Below are positions 50,275-62,811 of a stretch of 64,000 nucleotides of DNA, in pieces. The stretch covers positions 23,313,375 through 23,377,374 of the forward strand of contig CAIIXF020000005.1 of the NCBI GenBank assembly GCA_903813345.2. Reading direction: 5' to 3'. The stretch comes from Owenia fusiformis (Eukaryota > Annelida > Polychaeta > Sabellida > Oweniidae). A model generated the notes under the pieces. That model had not been told where the DNA came from, did not search any database, and saw nothing but the letters and a program-made list of their open reading frames with translations. Every line of letters starts with the position of its first letter. The first letter of the stretch is position 1. A program made the position numbers and the translations under genes.

Positions 50275-52362
50275 GGGAATAACAGGAAAATTACCATTAG
50301 TAACTGCATTTTTGTTAAAATAATGCAGATCAAGAAAATGTCTGATGTTGAGAAAAACATCAATGGATGAGGAAGATATTAGTGTCCAAATATCAGATTC
50401 ACTTGACACATGTATTATTTTAACAGTTTTAAGTGTTCAGCATTACATTCGTGAAATTTCAAGACATACGGTAGCCTATAACATGCTATTAAATACATTG
50501 TAATCTTACAAACTATAGTTTTGTTTTACATTATGTTCAAAGCAGAATATAATAATAATAGCCCAATGAGAACTGAATATCGAACTGAAAACTGAACCGG
50601 AACTGAAATGTTTGAAACTGTCTACCCCTAATTGCTTTGTAAGATGTATATAGGTTTGTTTTATTTTTTGTTTCAATTGTTGCCCTTTGTGATATACACA
50701 ATGAATCATTGTGTTATCTTTAAATATACATGTTTAACATATAGCTAAAATATATACATTTGTAATTCATTTTCAGACTACACGTATATGTTATATTCAA
50801 TCTCATGTCCATATAAGAGTGAGAGACAACAATGAATAATAGTTCTAAATATTCTAATTTGTTTTTCAATAAAAACATCTTTTCGATGTGCTATTTACAT
50901 TGTATCTCAATACAATGTAATATCTTGTAATATTATATATAAATCATACAATAAGATTTAATCATTATACATTGTACACACATCTGAATATATGAATATA
51001 GTATTATAAATATACAGTGCAACTTTCAAATATATCATTGCAGTATGCAAATGTTGCATTATCTTAATATATGATGACCCATGAAGGTTACTTTTGAAAA
51101 TGTAAGCAAAACAGTTTTTCTGAATTGCACTAAAAGTCCAACAAGTTAAGATTGTCTGCTGTATGATGATATTAGTACATTAATGATTAGATTTTTATAA
51201 GCATTTTATTGAGCCCTAAAAATGCAGAATCAACCGGTAGCATTATGAAAATGTATTACTTTGAGCTAATCAGCTGTTATACAACCCTCCAACAAGGAGA
51301 GATGATGCAAGCATTTATACGTTTCTGATTGACAGTATTAGATATTCAAAAAGTCAAGTGATATCATATTTTAAACTTATATATCAATTACATCTTGAAA
51401 TAGGAATCAAAAATTGTTTATAAACTTTGAAATTTTGATTTTCCTTGAAAATGTTACTTCTACAGGTAGGTCATGTTAATTCCATTAGAGCTCATGTTAT
51501 ATAATTTTTTCTTGCTGTATAGGACAGAAATTACTAAATATATTAAAAATATTCTGTACTAATGAGTTTATGGTATTTTTTAACTAAAACTAAATTAAAC
51601 TACCTACTGGCACGTTGGTAATTAAGATTCAGTTTCTTCAAGTAGTATGTGATAATATGTAATGACATTTTGATAAAGCTAGTATTTTCATGCACTCATG
51701 TTTTGCTCACTATTTCCTTGCTCATTGATATTCTCCAGGAATGATTCAAAGTATTTGATATATACAGAATAATATAATAGAAATACAAATATTCTGCAAA
51801 CTCTTAAAGAGCCATAGAATGTGACTTAAGCAATCATATTTGCCACAATAAGAGAAATGCAGGAAAACTGCAGTCCAAGGTGAATCTTTGGAGTGTAGGG
51901 AATGAATTATGAATACTAACATCAATAAGCAGCACATTATTTAAATGTGTTGAAACTAAAGTGTCTTATTTAATATAATACAATCCCCTTCATCCCATTG
52001 TATGTACATGTACCTCACATGTTAAATGGTCATACATATTTGGCCCTCTGTTTTTTTACCTTGTATAGTCCTGTGCCTGTCAAATCATAGCAAATTGCCT
52101 TGATCCTTTAACATGAAGCCTCGCACATTGCATTCTCAGTTACCAGATTGATTTTCAATCGAACGAGTATCATTATACCTTTTAACTATCCAAAAACAAA
52201 CAAGTCATTAATCCAGAACCTGTGACTGCCAATTACAAAATATTATGATTTTGAAGGCATTTCAACCTGTTATGGCATGAAAACATCAGAAGTCTGTCAT
52301 TTGAAATCCAACATAAACAGACTGATATGTTTAACAAATCATCCGTCTTTGATTGAACACAC
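50275..52362. other. non-coding, includes the presumed 3' flank of the GPCR gene
   Basis: A+T-rich. No gene, structured repeat or clear polyadenylation signal seen. Confidence 0.5.
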
Positions 52363-53556
52363 TCACACTGAGGTGTCCCTTGTACTTGTATACACATAGG
52401 AAAAATTTCTGTTGGAGCTTCTTACTGTATTATGCTCACTACTAAAGATGCTGTGGTAGTGATTGGAGCATTTCTGAACACAAACGATCTTTTTAAATGT
52501 TTGCCAGAATTTCTCACTGAACCAACAGTACAAAACAAAGTTAACCGCAGATTTAATAGTGATAAGGAGTTTGGAAACCGACATGAAAGTGAACAAGGTA
52601 GGTGTAATGGTGTTGATAATCCTTGTTTTGTTGAGGTTAAATAGACTAGTGAAGATGACCATAGGAGCTTGACAAATGAAAAAGACAACAATAACACTTA
52701 TCAACATCAGTGTGATCTGAAACTCTTCTTTCTGGATGCTGTTGTCACTGTCATTAAGAGTATTACGGCGCAGGAAACTGCTTGACCTCCTCACTTCACA
52801 AATGAGATAGACATTGAGCACAACCAGAAGAATGAAAGGGAGGACAGTGAAGAGAAGGCCATCTATGATACTCGTATAGATGACCATATAAGTAGCATTG
52901 TCAAACAGTTCAGTATTCTTAACATGTACAAATGTTATGTTGGTTAATGGATCAACTTCAGTCATAATCTGGAATTCAAAGAAACTTGGAATTTTGATGA
53001 TGATTGAAATAGCAAAAATGAGGCAAATGAAGAGGATAGCCCTCTTTACTGTACACATCAACCTTGCAAAAAAAGGTTTACATATCGCAATGTAACGTTC
53101 AACTGCCAGCATTACTGTCACCCAAACTGATGAAAAAAGGAACATGTTCATCACAATGGAAGCAATATGTAAATAAGCTCTGATATAGCTACTTGAATTG
53201 TTTATGAATGCTTTATGGCCAATAAGTATAGTTGAAAGAATCACTAAGAATAAAAGGTCTGCAACTGCTAATGCAGTTAGATATGTATTTGTGGAAGTGA
53301 CCATTGACTTTCTACTGAGCACAATGAGGGTGAGAATAATACCACATATACCAAAGACCACAATTACAGGCAGAATGTGGTCTTCAATAATCGACTGAAC
53401 TTTTGAATGGGTTTCATCTAAATTTGAACCTTCAGATACTGGTAAAACTGAATGATTATAGTAATTGTCATAGTTTTCGTAATAGTCATAGGATTCAAGT
53501 TCTGCTGGTAGGTTCAGAAATTCTGAGCTATTGTATCCTGTTAAGTTGTACTCCAT
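52363..53556 (-). CDS. rhodopsin-class peptide GPCR, FMRFamide-receptor-like, intronless
   Basis: One uninterrupted frame of 397 residues. Seven hydrophobic segments: about 61-83, 91-113 (LAVAD), 126-152, 172-194, 224-253, 282-305 and 316-344. ERY (153-155) stands for DRY, CQAP (295-298) for CWxP and NFVLY (339-343) for NPxxY. The NF-x-x-Y form, TELFDNATYMVIY before TM5 and the PFFARLMCT loop resemble FMRFamide/peptide receptors expanded in lophotrochozoans. The N-terminus has sequons (NLT, NSS, NHS) and a Tyr/Asp/Glu-rich run at 22-33 that could be Tyr-sulfated. C359 and C363 may be palmitoylated. The C-terminus DTSV fits a class I PDZ ligand. The Cys pair linking TM3 and extracellular loop 2 is absent from both positions. 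The start ATG has an in-frame TGA 39 bases upstream. The ligand cannot be told from sequence. Confidence 0.9.
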   Translation of the reverse strand: MEYNLTGYNSSEFLNLPAELESYDYYENYDNYYNHSVLPVSEGSNLDETHSKVQSIIEDHILPVIVVFGICGIILTLIVLSRKSMVTSTNTYLTALAVADLLFLVILSTILIGHKAFINNSSSYIRAYLHIASIVMNMFLFSSVWVTVMLAVERYIAICKPFFARLMCTVKRAILFICLIFAISIIIKIPSFFEFQIMTEVDPLTNITFVHVKNTELFDNATYMVIYTSIIDGLLFTVLPFILLVVLNVYLICEVRRSSSFLRRNTLNDSDNSIQKEEFQITLMLISVIVVFFICQAPMVIFTSLFNLNKTRIINTITPTLFTFMSVSKLLITIKSAVNFVLYCWFSEKFWQTFKKIVCVQKCSNHYHSIFSSEHNTVRSSNRNFSYVYTSTRDTSV

Positions 53557-56500
53557 TGTGATAGTTGTGCCAGTATAGGTCAGTATTGCTGTTCACAGTC
53601 TCTTATGCTTCAAAATGGTTTATTGATGCTTTCATCATTCCTACAAGTGTCAGTCTATTGGGCTTAAATTGTACTCAAGATGTTTATTATTCAGATCTGT
53701 AATACTTTAACTTGGTTCTCTATGGTTGTTATGGTTGTTTTCATTCTCTCAGTACTTTTTCTCATATTGCTTCTGATGCTCTTATCCCCTGGGTCTCCTA
53801 TTCATGAACTGCCTGTAAAGTTAAATTTGCTTATATTTATTCAATATTACAGTTAATCAATTTTATATTTTCCTCTTTTTCAGTGTGTTAATTAAATGTT
53901 TTTTATATTCAGTTCCTTGAACCTTTCTCACATGTTTCTCACTAAGCTATAATGTGTGTCCATGGTAAGATTTTAATAAAGGTCTGCAAACTCATCAATC
54001 TGAATTGATGTCACGATGTTGTATTAATCAGTGCTAATCTCATTGGAATACTGTTTTCAGTCTTTGTTTTCATATCTGCATTCCCCATCATTTATCATGT
54101 ACAATTTGAAGTAGTTTATTATATTCTTGCACTTCTCTAAAATTTAGATTTTGCAGACCTTTGTTGTTTCTTTGATTCTCTAGAAAGTGCACTCCTAAAT
54201 TGTATTTAACATCCCAAAACACAACTGTTGCATTTTACTTGGGGGTATATAATATATAATGGAGCTGAATTGTTGTTCCGTAATGTGTTAATGGGCCCCA
54301 AGCCGGATACTAATGATTTAGTCTATTTGTTCTGTCACTTGTCTTTATTGATATAGATGAACATACAGTGATATATAAACTGTACTGGAAAGTGTCTCCT
54401 CTGGGCAATGTACATTTATTTTGATAGAAGGAATATCACATAATATACCTATTTTTCATTCTTTTGTGATACTTTGTCATGAACTGCGCCTTCAGTAACG
54501 TCTCCAGAGATACTTATTAGTATGATGTATTTTGACTCTCTTTAATGGAACAGTTAATTCACAGCTGTATGTCACATAGTTGCTGCAGCACTATAAATAT
54601 GGTCACCCCCAGGATCTCAGTTGGGAGTAAGTGGTAGTTTAACTTGACTTGATCCAATGATGCTCACGAGTTGCTCTGCGAGACATCAATCTGGAAATAC
54701 AAAATGTGATTGCTGTAGCTGTTTATCGAATTGTTGGTTTATCATTGTGTAATGCGCATTATACTTGGTGACAGATTTCACGATATGCATCTTAATAAAG
54801 ATGATTTAAGATGATTTAATTAAGCTAAATTAGATCACTTCTTGAATTGCTTACTGAAACTGAAAAGACACTGAGTGAAAGTGGAAATGTTGTAAATGTT
54901 AGTGTAGTCAGTCCTCGGGCCCCAAAAAGGTGGTTGTTTACCTGGAGGCCTAAAAGTAAATTTATGATAAAGTGTATATATTTTTATATTAAAATGGCCA
55001 GATATTGTCATTTTAAAATGATCAGGACATAATTATACTTCATAATCAAACAAAAAATGGTGTCAATGACTTTTCTTTTTATTTAAAGCTATAAATTATT
55101 TTGATCCCCCACATTAGGGAATATGAAAGTAGGGGATTAACACACTTTATTATTTCCAAAACTGAATGACAGGATTTTTTCATTCATGCACGTTGGAAAG
55201 TTAAATGAATAAAATTAATTTTAAGAAAGTAAAATCATGGTTACTGACTTGGTTTTTTTTTATTGTTTTTCTCAATTCTCAGGGGATACTATTGTAGAAT
55301 GTCTTGGAATGAGGTTTCTCTATAATATCATCTTACATGGATTCTCATGAACTAAGATCTTGGTTGGAAAGTGATCCATTTTGGCCATTCTAAGGCATGG
55401 TACTTGATTTTCTCAACTGGGGTAACAAAGATGACCTTTAAGGCAAGAAGTCTATTCATATTTTGTTTATATTCCAATTTAAACTATTCTATATCTAATT
55501 CTTGGGTATTTTTGGTATTTTGTTGCATCATGTCATTAAAACCACATCGGACAACACACTTTCTTCTATACTGTGATGATGCATACAGTTACCTTTATTT
55601 TCCATTTCAAAATTACTGTCTCTCGAGACTCTATATAATTGGAGCCTTGAAGCCTAGGGATAGCTACACTCATTTAGAACATTTTCAATTACATCAAGTG
55701 TAATAAGAGTTTTATCAGCAATTTGTATGTAAAATGGTTGATATGAATATATAGGCTATGAATATATTATTAGAATGCAATAAGCTTTATATTTGTTGTT
55801 ATATACAATTTTCTTTGGAATTATATGTTATTCAATGATTTGTTCACAGATCACACCAAATTGTGATATGATAGCAAAACAATAGTTTGATTGATTAAGA
55901 ATTGTTACATTATTGGTCAATTTCACATCAGTTTTGCATGTTTCACCTATTATAATCGTCCACTTGTCTGTCCCATCTGCCTGTCAACACATGGGTAAGC
56001 TAATTCAAAATCCTCAACTTTTAAAATGTGAGTATTATCCATGTAGCATCTTCAACTGTCCCATAAGTTGCATACCGAAAGCTTGCCTTCTTTTACATTT
56101 TTTATTGTGGAAAATCAAGTTTTCAGCTCCACACTCCATGTCCATCATTTTGCTTAAAATTGCCCAGGTGCATTAATAATGTGATCAATAATGTCTGCAA
56201 GTTTCTCAAAATATATTACAAAGATTTAAAATGGCTACCATTTTATTGGTGAAAATCAGGTTTTCACATATTTTGGTCATAACTCCATAGCTATCCCATC
56301 AATTTGCTTCAAAATTGTAATTGTACAGATACCTTAATTTATAGGTTATCAATAATGTCTACAAGTTCATCAAGATTTTATATTGTCGAAATATCACTTC
56401 CTAGCAAAATTCTGTAATGGCCAATCAAGCCAATCAGTATTTCACAGTCTTATCAATTTCTTTATTTTCATTTTGCTATTCATAAATGCACGATTTAACC

Positions 56501-57043
56501 TATTAGGAAGAAATGGTTATTTGTTTTATTGTGAAAATATCCCTTTCCACAAATAGAAAGAGTTAAAGGATATCACAACTGGCTCAGACAGGAAATTGGT
56601 CACTTTAGATTTACCTAATCAATCTAATCAACAGCAAACTGAAAATGGACCTAAAGAGGAAACATGCTAATTGGGGTAAAAAAAGAATGCTACTATGGCA
56701 TCCTCAAGGAATAACTTTCCTAACTTTGTAATAATTTAATTGACCATCACGTAGACACTTTTATGAAATATAATTTTTCAGGACTTAAATAAAAGTCATC
56801 AGATTAGGTTCAGATTTTATGTGCTCATATTTTATAGGCTTGGAGGCATATGACTCTGTTCCAGATAGAATTTTCAAGATGGCTGCTGAATTTTAAATAT
56901 TTTTTAATGATAACGCAAATACTGGTACCATTATTTTGTCAAGATTTTGTCATGTTATGTTCAAAATGATGAGTGATTTGATAAAGTATGTTTTGTTCGG
57001 TGGGATTTGCTAATCCAATGGTTTTTTTATAGTTGCAGATATA
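53557..57043. other. intergenic, upstream of the GPCR; repeat fragments
   Basis: No supported gene. GPCR 5' UTR exons may lie here, but none can be fixed. Repeat A-like sequence covers about 55915-56400 and 56740-57010 (CACTTGTCTGTCCCATCTGC, ATAACGCAAATACTGGTACC). Confidence 0.45.
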
Positions 57044-57891
57044 CAGGGCGTTCATAAAGTCCTTGCAAAAATACTCTAATTTCTTTGTTTCTCAATCAAT
57101 CTGGCTGAAATTGTCACTCAGTATACCTACACTGTCTATATACTTGAATTATAATGAATAGTTCCTTGAGGACCTTGACATCATAGTTGAAATTTATTTG
57201 ATTCATGGCATCACTCATGGTATCATAGTGACCTTTATTGGTTGATGGCATCAGATTTAATGAAAGGCAGTGTCAATTTCATTTTTGTGAAAATGGTTGC
57301 AAAATCAGCAAAAGATGATGATTTGCTATTTCAAATATTCAGTAGCATTGGTATGTATGTTTTTTGGAAAATTCAAGAAAACAAACACTTGAAGATGGGA
57401 AGGAGGCTATGGTCAAAAGAATCATTTACAAAATGGACTAATACATTTACTGATGATAGGACAAATGGTAAGGACAATGTTAATCAGGCCATCCAAGAAT
57501 GAAATCCAGTGAAGATCAGATGATGTTGATGAAAGTCATCCATACAAAGATCAATCGCAATAAATTTTCCAAATGGGTTCCCATATGTTTGAGGAATGGT
57601 AAGTAAGACAGCAGAGGTGTATAGACCATGCTGGACTGGACACTATTTTGAACACCTGTACTCTTGAGATACTGTTATTAAAGTAGATAGGACAAGTTAA
57701 AAACATTTTGAACATTCAAACAAAACAGATCCTTTTGCCTGCTCCGCCTACCTCTGACTCTATAGCAGCCATAACAGCTAATAGGATCTCAATGTATGAA
57801 TAGTGTAGGTATACTGAGTGAATATTTCAACCAGATTGACTGAGATACAAAACTTTTAGAGGACTTTTGCAAGAACTTTATGAATGCCCTG
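57044..57891. mobile_element. 848-bp element with TIRs of about 110 bp and TA duplication
   Basis: The ends CAGGGCGTTCATAAAGTCCT and AAGTTCTTGCAAAAG (right end read on the minus strand, after CAGGGCATTCAT) are inverted and flanked by TA (57042-57043, 57892-57893). Inverted pairing extends inward through CACTCAGTATACCTACACTG (57116) and CAGTGTAGGTATACTGAGTG-like sequence near 57805. The centre has an 86-codon frame (57242-57502) followed by broken frames including HYFEHLY. It may be the remains of a transposase but shows no catalytic motif I can verify. Confidence 0.85.
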
Positions 57892-57893
57892 TA

Positions 57894-58622
57894 TAATATA
57901 TTTATTTTTCCCAGTCTTAAATTGTTCACTCACTGCCAAATATTGGTCTAAAAACTAGTGGTCATATTTGACAATTTAATCATAAAAACTGATTCTTTTT
58001 TCCATTGTTAAATTAGAAGCTACAATAGTGTTCTAACAAAAATTGAACTTTATCTTAGATACAGAGTTTACCTTTACAAAGAGCCAATTATGTTTGGCAC
58101 CTGTTGTATCTGTTGTGCATATTCATATTATCATAATCCTTAATTATATATTATTCTGCGGAAGCTCTGAATAATATACAATTTGTTTTATCACACTGTC
58201 CTTACTAAAAATGTATCTAATAATTGATTATTGATTTAATTGCATCTTTTAATACAGCATAATTACTATGTTTTGTGAATCTGACTTTTAATTGTGATTT
58301 ATTGCTGACTGTTACTTAACAGAGTATTTTTCAATTTAAAAAGTACACTCTCTGATTATTTACTGTTAGGTAATGTTCAACATTTGCAGGATTAATAGGT
58401 TCACATTGTCACATCAACCAGTCGAGACTTGATAAATGAAACAATTCAAGGAAACAATGTAGCACAATCATCATGTCTGAACAGTTACCTTTATCTTTGA
58501 AAATAGAGAAAACAGGTAACAAAATCCTTCTGGAGTGAAAGTTTTAACTCTCGGACCTTTTATTCTGAATAACCTTTGTCAATGTTCAGTGGAATGGAGT
58601 AATTTGAGAAAGTGAGACAAAT
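57894..58622. other. non-coding stretch before the satellite
   Basis: Nothing recognised. Confidence 0.5.
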
Positions 58623-58623
58623 G

Positions 58624-60280
58624 AGTATTAAATGTCACATCATTTGAGAATGAATGCCTAATCTTGTATGAATAGTATTAAATGTCACATTATTTGAGAA
58701 TGAATGCCTAATCTTGTATGAATAGTATTAAATGTCACATTATTTGAGAATGAATGCTTAATCTTGTATGAATAGTATTAAATGTCACATCATTTGAGAA
58801 TGAATGCCTAATCTTGTATGAATAGTATTAAATGTCACATCATTTGAGAATGAATGCTTAATCTTGTATGAATAGTATTAAATGTCGCATCATTTGAGAA
58901 TGAATGCCTAATCTTGTATGAATAGTATTAAATGTCACATCATTTGAGAATGAATGCCTAATCTTGTATGAATAGTATTAAATGTCACATCATTTGAGAA
59001 TGAATGCTTAATCTTGTATGAATAGTATTAAATGTCACATCATTTGAGAATGAATGCTTAATCTTGTATGAATAGTATTAAATGTCACATCATTTGAGAA
59101 TGAATGCCTAATCTTGTATGAATAGTATTAAATGTCACATCATTTGAGAATGAATGCCTAATCGTGTATGAATAGTATTAAATGTCACATCATTTGAGAA
59201 TGAATGCCTAATCTTGTATGAATAGTATTAAATGTCACATCATTTGAGAATGAATGCCTAATCTTGTATGAATAGTATTAAATGTCACATCATTTGAGAA
59301 TGAATGCCTAATCTTGTATGAATAGTATTAAATGAAATGTCACATCATTGAGAATGAATGCCTAATCTTGTATGAATAGTATTAAATGTCACATCATTTG
59401 AGAATGAATGCCTAATCTTGTATGAATAGTATTAAATGTCACATCATTTGAGAATGAATGCCTAATCTTGTATGAATAGTATTAAATGTCACATTATTTG
59501 AGAATGAATGCTTAATCTTGTATGAATAGTATTAAATGTCACATCATTTGAGAATGAATGCTTAATCTTGTATGAATAGTATTAAATGTCACATCATTTG
59601 AGAATGAATGCTTAATCTTGTATGAATAGTATTAAATGTCACATCATTTGAGAATGAATGCCTAATCTTGTATGAATAGTATTAAATGTCACATCATTTG
59701 AGAATGAATGCTTAATCTTGTATGAATAGTATTAAATGTCACATTATTTGAGAATGAATGCTTAATCTTGTATGAATAGTATTAAATGTCACATCATTTG
59801 AGAATGAATGCCTAATCTTGTATGAATAGTATTAAATGTCACATCATTTGAGAATGAATGCCTAATCGTGTATGAATAGTATTAAATGTCACATCATTTG
59901 AGAATGAATGCCTAATCTTGTATGAATAGTATTAAATGTCACATCATTTGAGAATGAATGCCTAATCTTGTATGAATAGTATTAAATGTCACATCATTGA
60001 GAATGAATGCCTAATCTTGTATGAATAGTATTAAATGTCACATCATTTGAGAATGAATGCCTAATCTTGTATGAATAGTATTAAATGTCACATCATTTGA
60101 GAATGAATGCCTAATCTTGTATGAATAGTATTAAATGTCACATCATTTGAGAATGAATGCCTAATCTTGTATGAATAGTATTAAATGTCACATCATTTGA
60201 GAATGAATGCTTAATCTTGTATGAATAGTATTAAATGTCACATCATTTGAGAATGAATGCCTAATCTTGTATGAATAGTA
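58624..60280. repeat. 50-bp satellite array, block 1 (about 33 copies)
   Basis: The unit (AATAGTATTAAATGTCACAT, then CATTTGAGAATGAATGCCTA, then ATCTTGTATG) repeats every 50 bp with very few changes. Variable sites are CATCAT/CATTAT, GCCTAA/GCTTAA, rare CGCAT and rare ATCGTG. One unit has a 5-bp insertion (about 59332), and two units lack one T (CATCATTGAG at about 59343 and 59993). The unit contains stops and is not coding. Confidence 0.98.
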
Positions 60281-60458
60281 TACTCAAGTATCTATTTTTG
60301 ATGCTATGAGTATTGGTTTATCAATTTGTATTTATTCTTCAACATATTGTAATGGCTTCTGTTTGAATGGAATGTCCCTTGGTGTTAGTGTCCTGAATTG
60401 TGATAATGGAACTTGAATGATGGAGAATGAGGGGCATTAGACATTTTTCTTTTCAAGT
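60281..60458. repeat. 178-bp flank, copy 1
   Basis: It starts TACTCAAGTATCTATTTTTG, ends CTTTTCAAGT, and is repeated at 60877-61054 with a single difference seen (GAATGGAATG / GAATGAAATG). Confidence 0.97.
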
Positions 60459-60876
60459 AATCTTGTATGAATAGTATTAAATGTCACATCATTTGAGAAT
60501 GAATGCCTAATCTTGTATGAATAGTATTAAATGTCACATCATTTGAGAATGAATGCCTAATCTTGTATGAATAGTATTAAATGTCACATCATTTGAGAAT
60601 GAATGCTTAATCTTGTATGAATAGTATTAAATGTCACATCATTTGAGAATGAATGCCTAATCTTGTATGAATAGTATTAAATGTCACATTATTTGAGAAT
60701 GAATGCCTAATCTTGTATGAATAGTATTAAATGTCACATCATTTGAGAATGAATGCCTAATCTTGTATGAATAGTATTAAATGTCACATCATTTGAGAAT
60801 GAATGCTTAATCTTGTATGAATAGTATTAAATGTCGCATCATTTGAGAATGAATGCCTAATCTTGTATGAATAGTA
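60459..60876. repeat. 50-bp satellite array, block 2 (about 8 copies)
   Basis: Same unit as block 1; begins mid-unit at AATCTTGTATG directly after the first 178-bp flank. The last full unit carries the rare CGCATCAT variant, also seen once in block 1 (about 58885). Confidence 0.98.
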
Positions 60877-61054
60877 TACTCAAGTATCTATTTTTGATGC
60901 TATGAGTATTGGTTTATCAATTTGTATTTATTCTTCAACATATTGTAATGGCTTCTGTTTGAATGAAATGTCCCTTGGTGTTAGTGTCCTGAATTGTGAT
61001 AATGGAACTTGAATGATGGAGAATGAGGGGCATTAGACATTTTTCTTTTCAAGT
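60877..61054. repeat. 178-bp flank, copy 2
   Basis: Equal in length to copy 1. After it unique sequence (TGGATTATTG) follows in place of satellite, which fixes the right breakpoint of the duplication. Confidence 0.97.
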
Positions 61055-61883
61055 TGGATTATTGTTTGGGATAGTTGGGATTTTTACTGATGACTGGTGT
61101 ATACTTTAACATTTTCTTTTCCTCGCGATTAAAAATGACCTTGCAAAAAAGTAAATTCTATTCAAAACAAAATTGCTAAAACTGAATCAGCTAGCATTAA
61201 TTGATATACTGCATCTATGAACCACCTATCACATTTGTGTGAAATTAGCCATTGCTGTGTCAAATAAGTAGCCTCTGTGGATGATAAAAATGTTATTTAT
61301 TTGGAGGCGTTTGAAAACATTCACATAGTGGATCAAAATGAGGGGTTTTCACACTAATGATCTGATATCTGAATCTGACAATTTGCTTATCACATTGTTT
61401 TTACTTTTATTATTTAGATACAGATTAGAGAAGGGGCATATGAAAATTAATACCATGTGTAGTCAAGGCCATAAAATGGACAAAATGCAATAAGGGGATT
61501 GTACAATTTGTTGAATTTTTCTCACAGAAATCATATAATCTAACCTCTATGCATTTTGTCAGTTTGCAGTCATTGTATTTAAGAAATCCTTTGAGATAAT
61601 TAATGGGCCAACCTTTTTCTGTATACTGTACGAGTGATTTCCTTAAATTACATGACTGTATAAGAGAGAACACAAACCCCAAATCTTTGAAATATCTGGA
61701 TATCAAGCAAATATGATAGGTAGATCAACACTGACAGGAATGTGTTTGTGATGTATGTATTTATCAGAATAATTGAGCAAACGTGTATATCACAACATAA
61801 AAAAATGAGTAAGTAAGAATATATATGCGCAAGTGCCAACAGGAAAATACCAAAATTGGTTATAGCAGCAAGAAGCTGTTCTC
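61055..61883. other. non-coding stretch
   Basis: No gene or element seen. Minus-strand frames at 61425-61706 and 61648-61839 lack domain features. Confidence 0.5.
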
Positions 61884-62406
61884 AAAGGTCCATGTGCAGT
61901 ATGGCAAGTGATTTTAGACGGTCATATCTTTCACCATAAGTACTTTCTGGGTATAAATACAGTGGATTAGGACCCCACCTTGTCACTTTTTTAAAAATGT
62001 AAGGCTTATTTTCTAAAAAAAGGATCTTGTTTTTTTCAATTTAAATATATCAAAAGTTTCTTTTACACTATATTAATAACTTCTGAAAAGGGGATGTGTA
62101 TTGAAATACCATTCAATACCATTCTACTTTTAAAGATGTTTTAGACCCCTTGTTGAATAATCTTTTCATGCAATAAAAATCAGAAAAAGAAGATCCTCTT
62201 TTGAGCAAATAAGTTCAACCTTTTGAAAAAATTGTTGACGTGGGGTCCCTATTTATAATTTTTCGGATTGTTCGATTGATATTTTTATCATCATGGGGAC
62301 TTCAATTGAAAAAAACATGTTGTTTTAATAAAAACCACTGTATTTATACCCAGAAAGTACTCATGGTGAAAAAATGACCATCTAAAATCACTTGCACATT
62401 GACCTT
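61884..62406. mobile_element. fold-back element, about 520 bp
   Basis: The left end (GCAAGTGATTTTAGACGGTC, then AAGTACTTTCTGGGTATAAA, TACAGTGG) pairs with the right end over about 70 bp (ending TAAAATCACTTGCACATTGA). Inner pairs include GGACCCCACCTTGTC against GACGTGGGGTCC, and AAAGGATCTT against AAGATCCTCTTT. Non-coding; a different family from the 24/44 kb pair. Confidence 0.85.
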
Positions 62407-62555
62407 TCTTACAGAAATGCAACTTTTAATTTCAGGAAACGTTACTAACAATGGTATAAGAATGGGCTCCAGGATCCTTTTGTTTATTTATGATAAATCC
62501 AAAGTTTATAAAGATTTTTTTGACATGTTTAAATTTTGAAATGTTAAAAAAAGAG

Positions 62556-62811
62556 ATTTTGCAACTCACTTGAAGCAGGTTTAATATTCGTGTATAATGT
62601 GTAATTTGCAAAATGTTTGATTATATCATCATTTATTGTGCAGCTCTAAACGTCCATAAGTGTGATATTCTTATAAATCATCTTCTATATATAAGAATAT
62701 CACACTTGTGGACGTGAAGAGCTGCACAATAAATGATGACGTAATCAAACGCTTCTTAAGTTATATGTTTTATGGGAATAATTAACATGCTATAAGTGAG
62801 TTGCAAAAATT
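62556..62811. mobile_element. 256-bp palindromic TIR element
   Basis: The ends ATTTTGCAACTCACTT and AAGTGAGTTGCAAAAAT are inverted. The central arms (CATCATTTATTGTGCAGCTC and its complement, GTGATATTCTTATA and its complement) pair around a short loop near 62685. Non-coding. Confidence 0.9.

Noticed and set aside
57242-57502. 86-codon frame as a complete gene
   Set aside because: It is enclosed by the TIRs of a TA element and followed by broken frames; at best a transposase remnant.
58624-60876. CRISPR-like regular array
   Set aside because: The 50-bp units are contiguous with no unique spacers, and the surroundings are animal DNA; this is a satellite.
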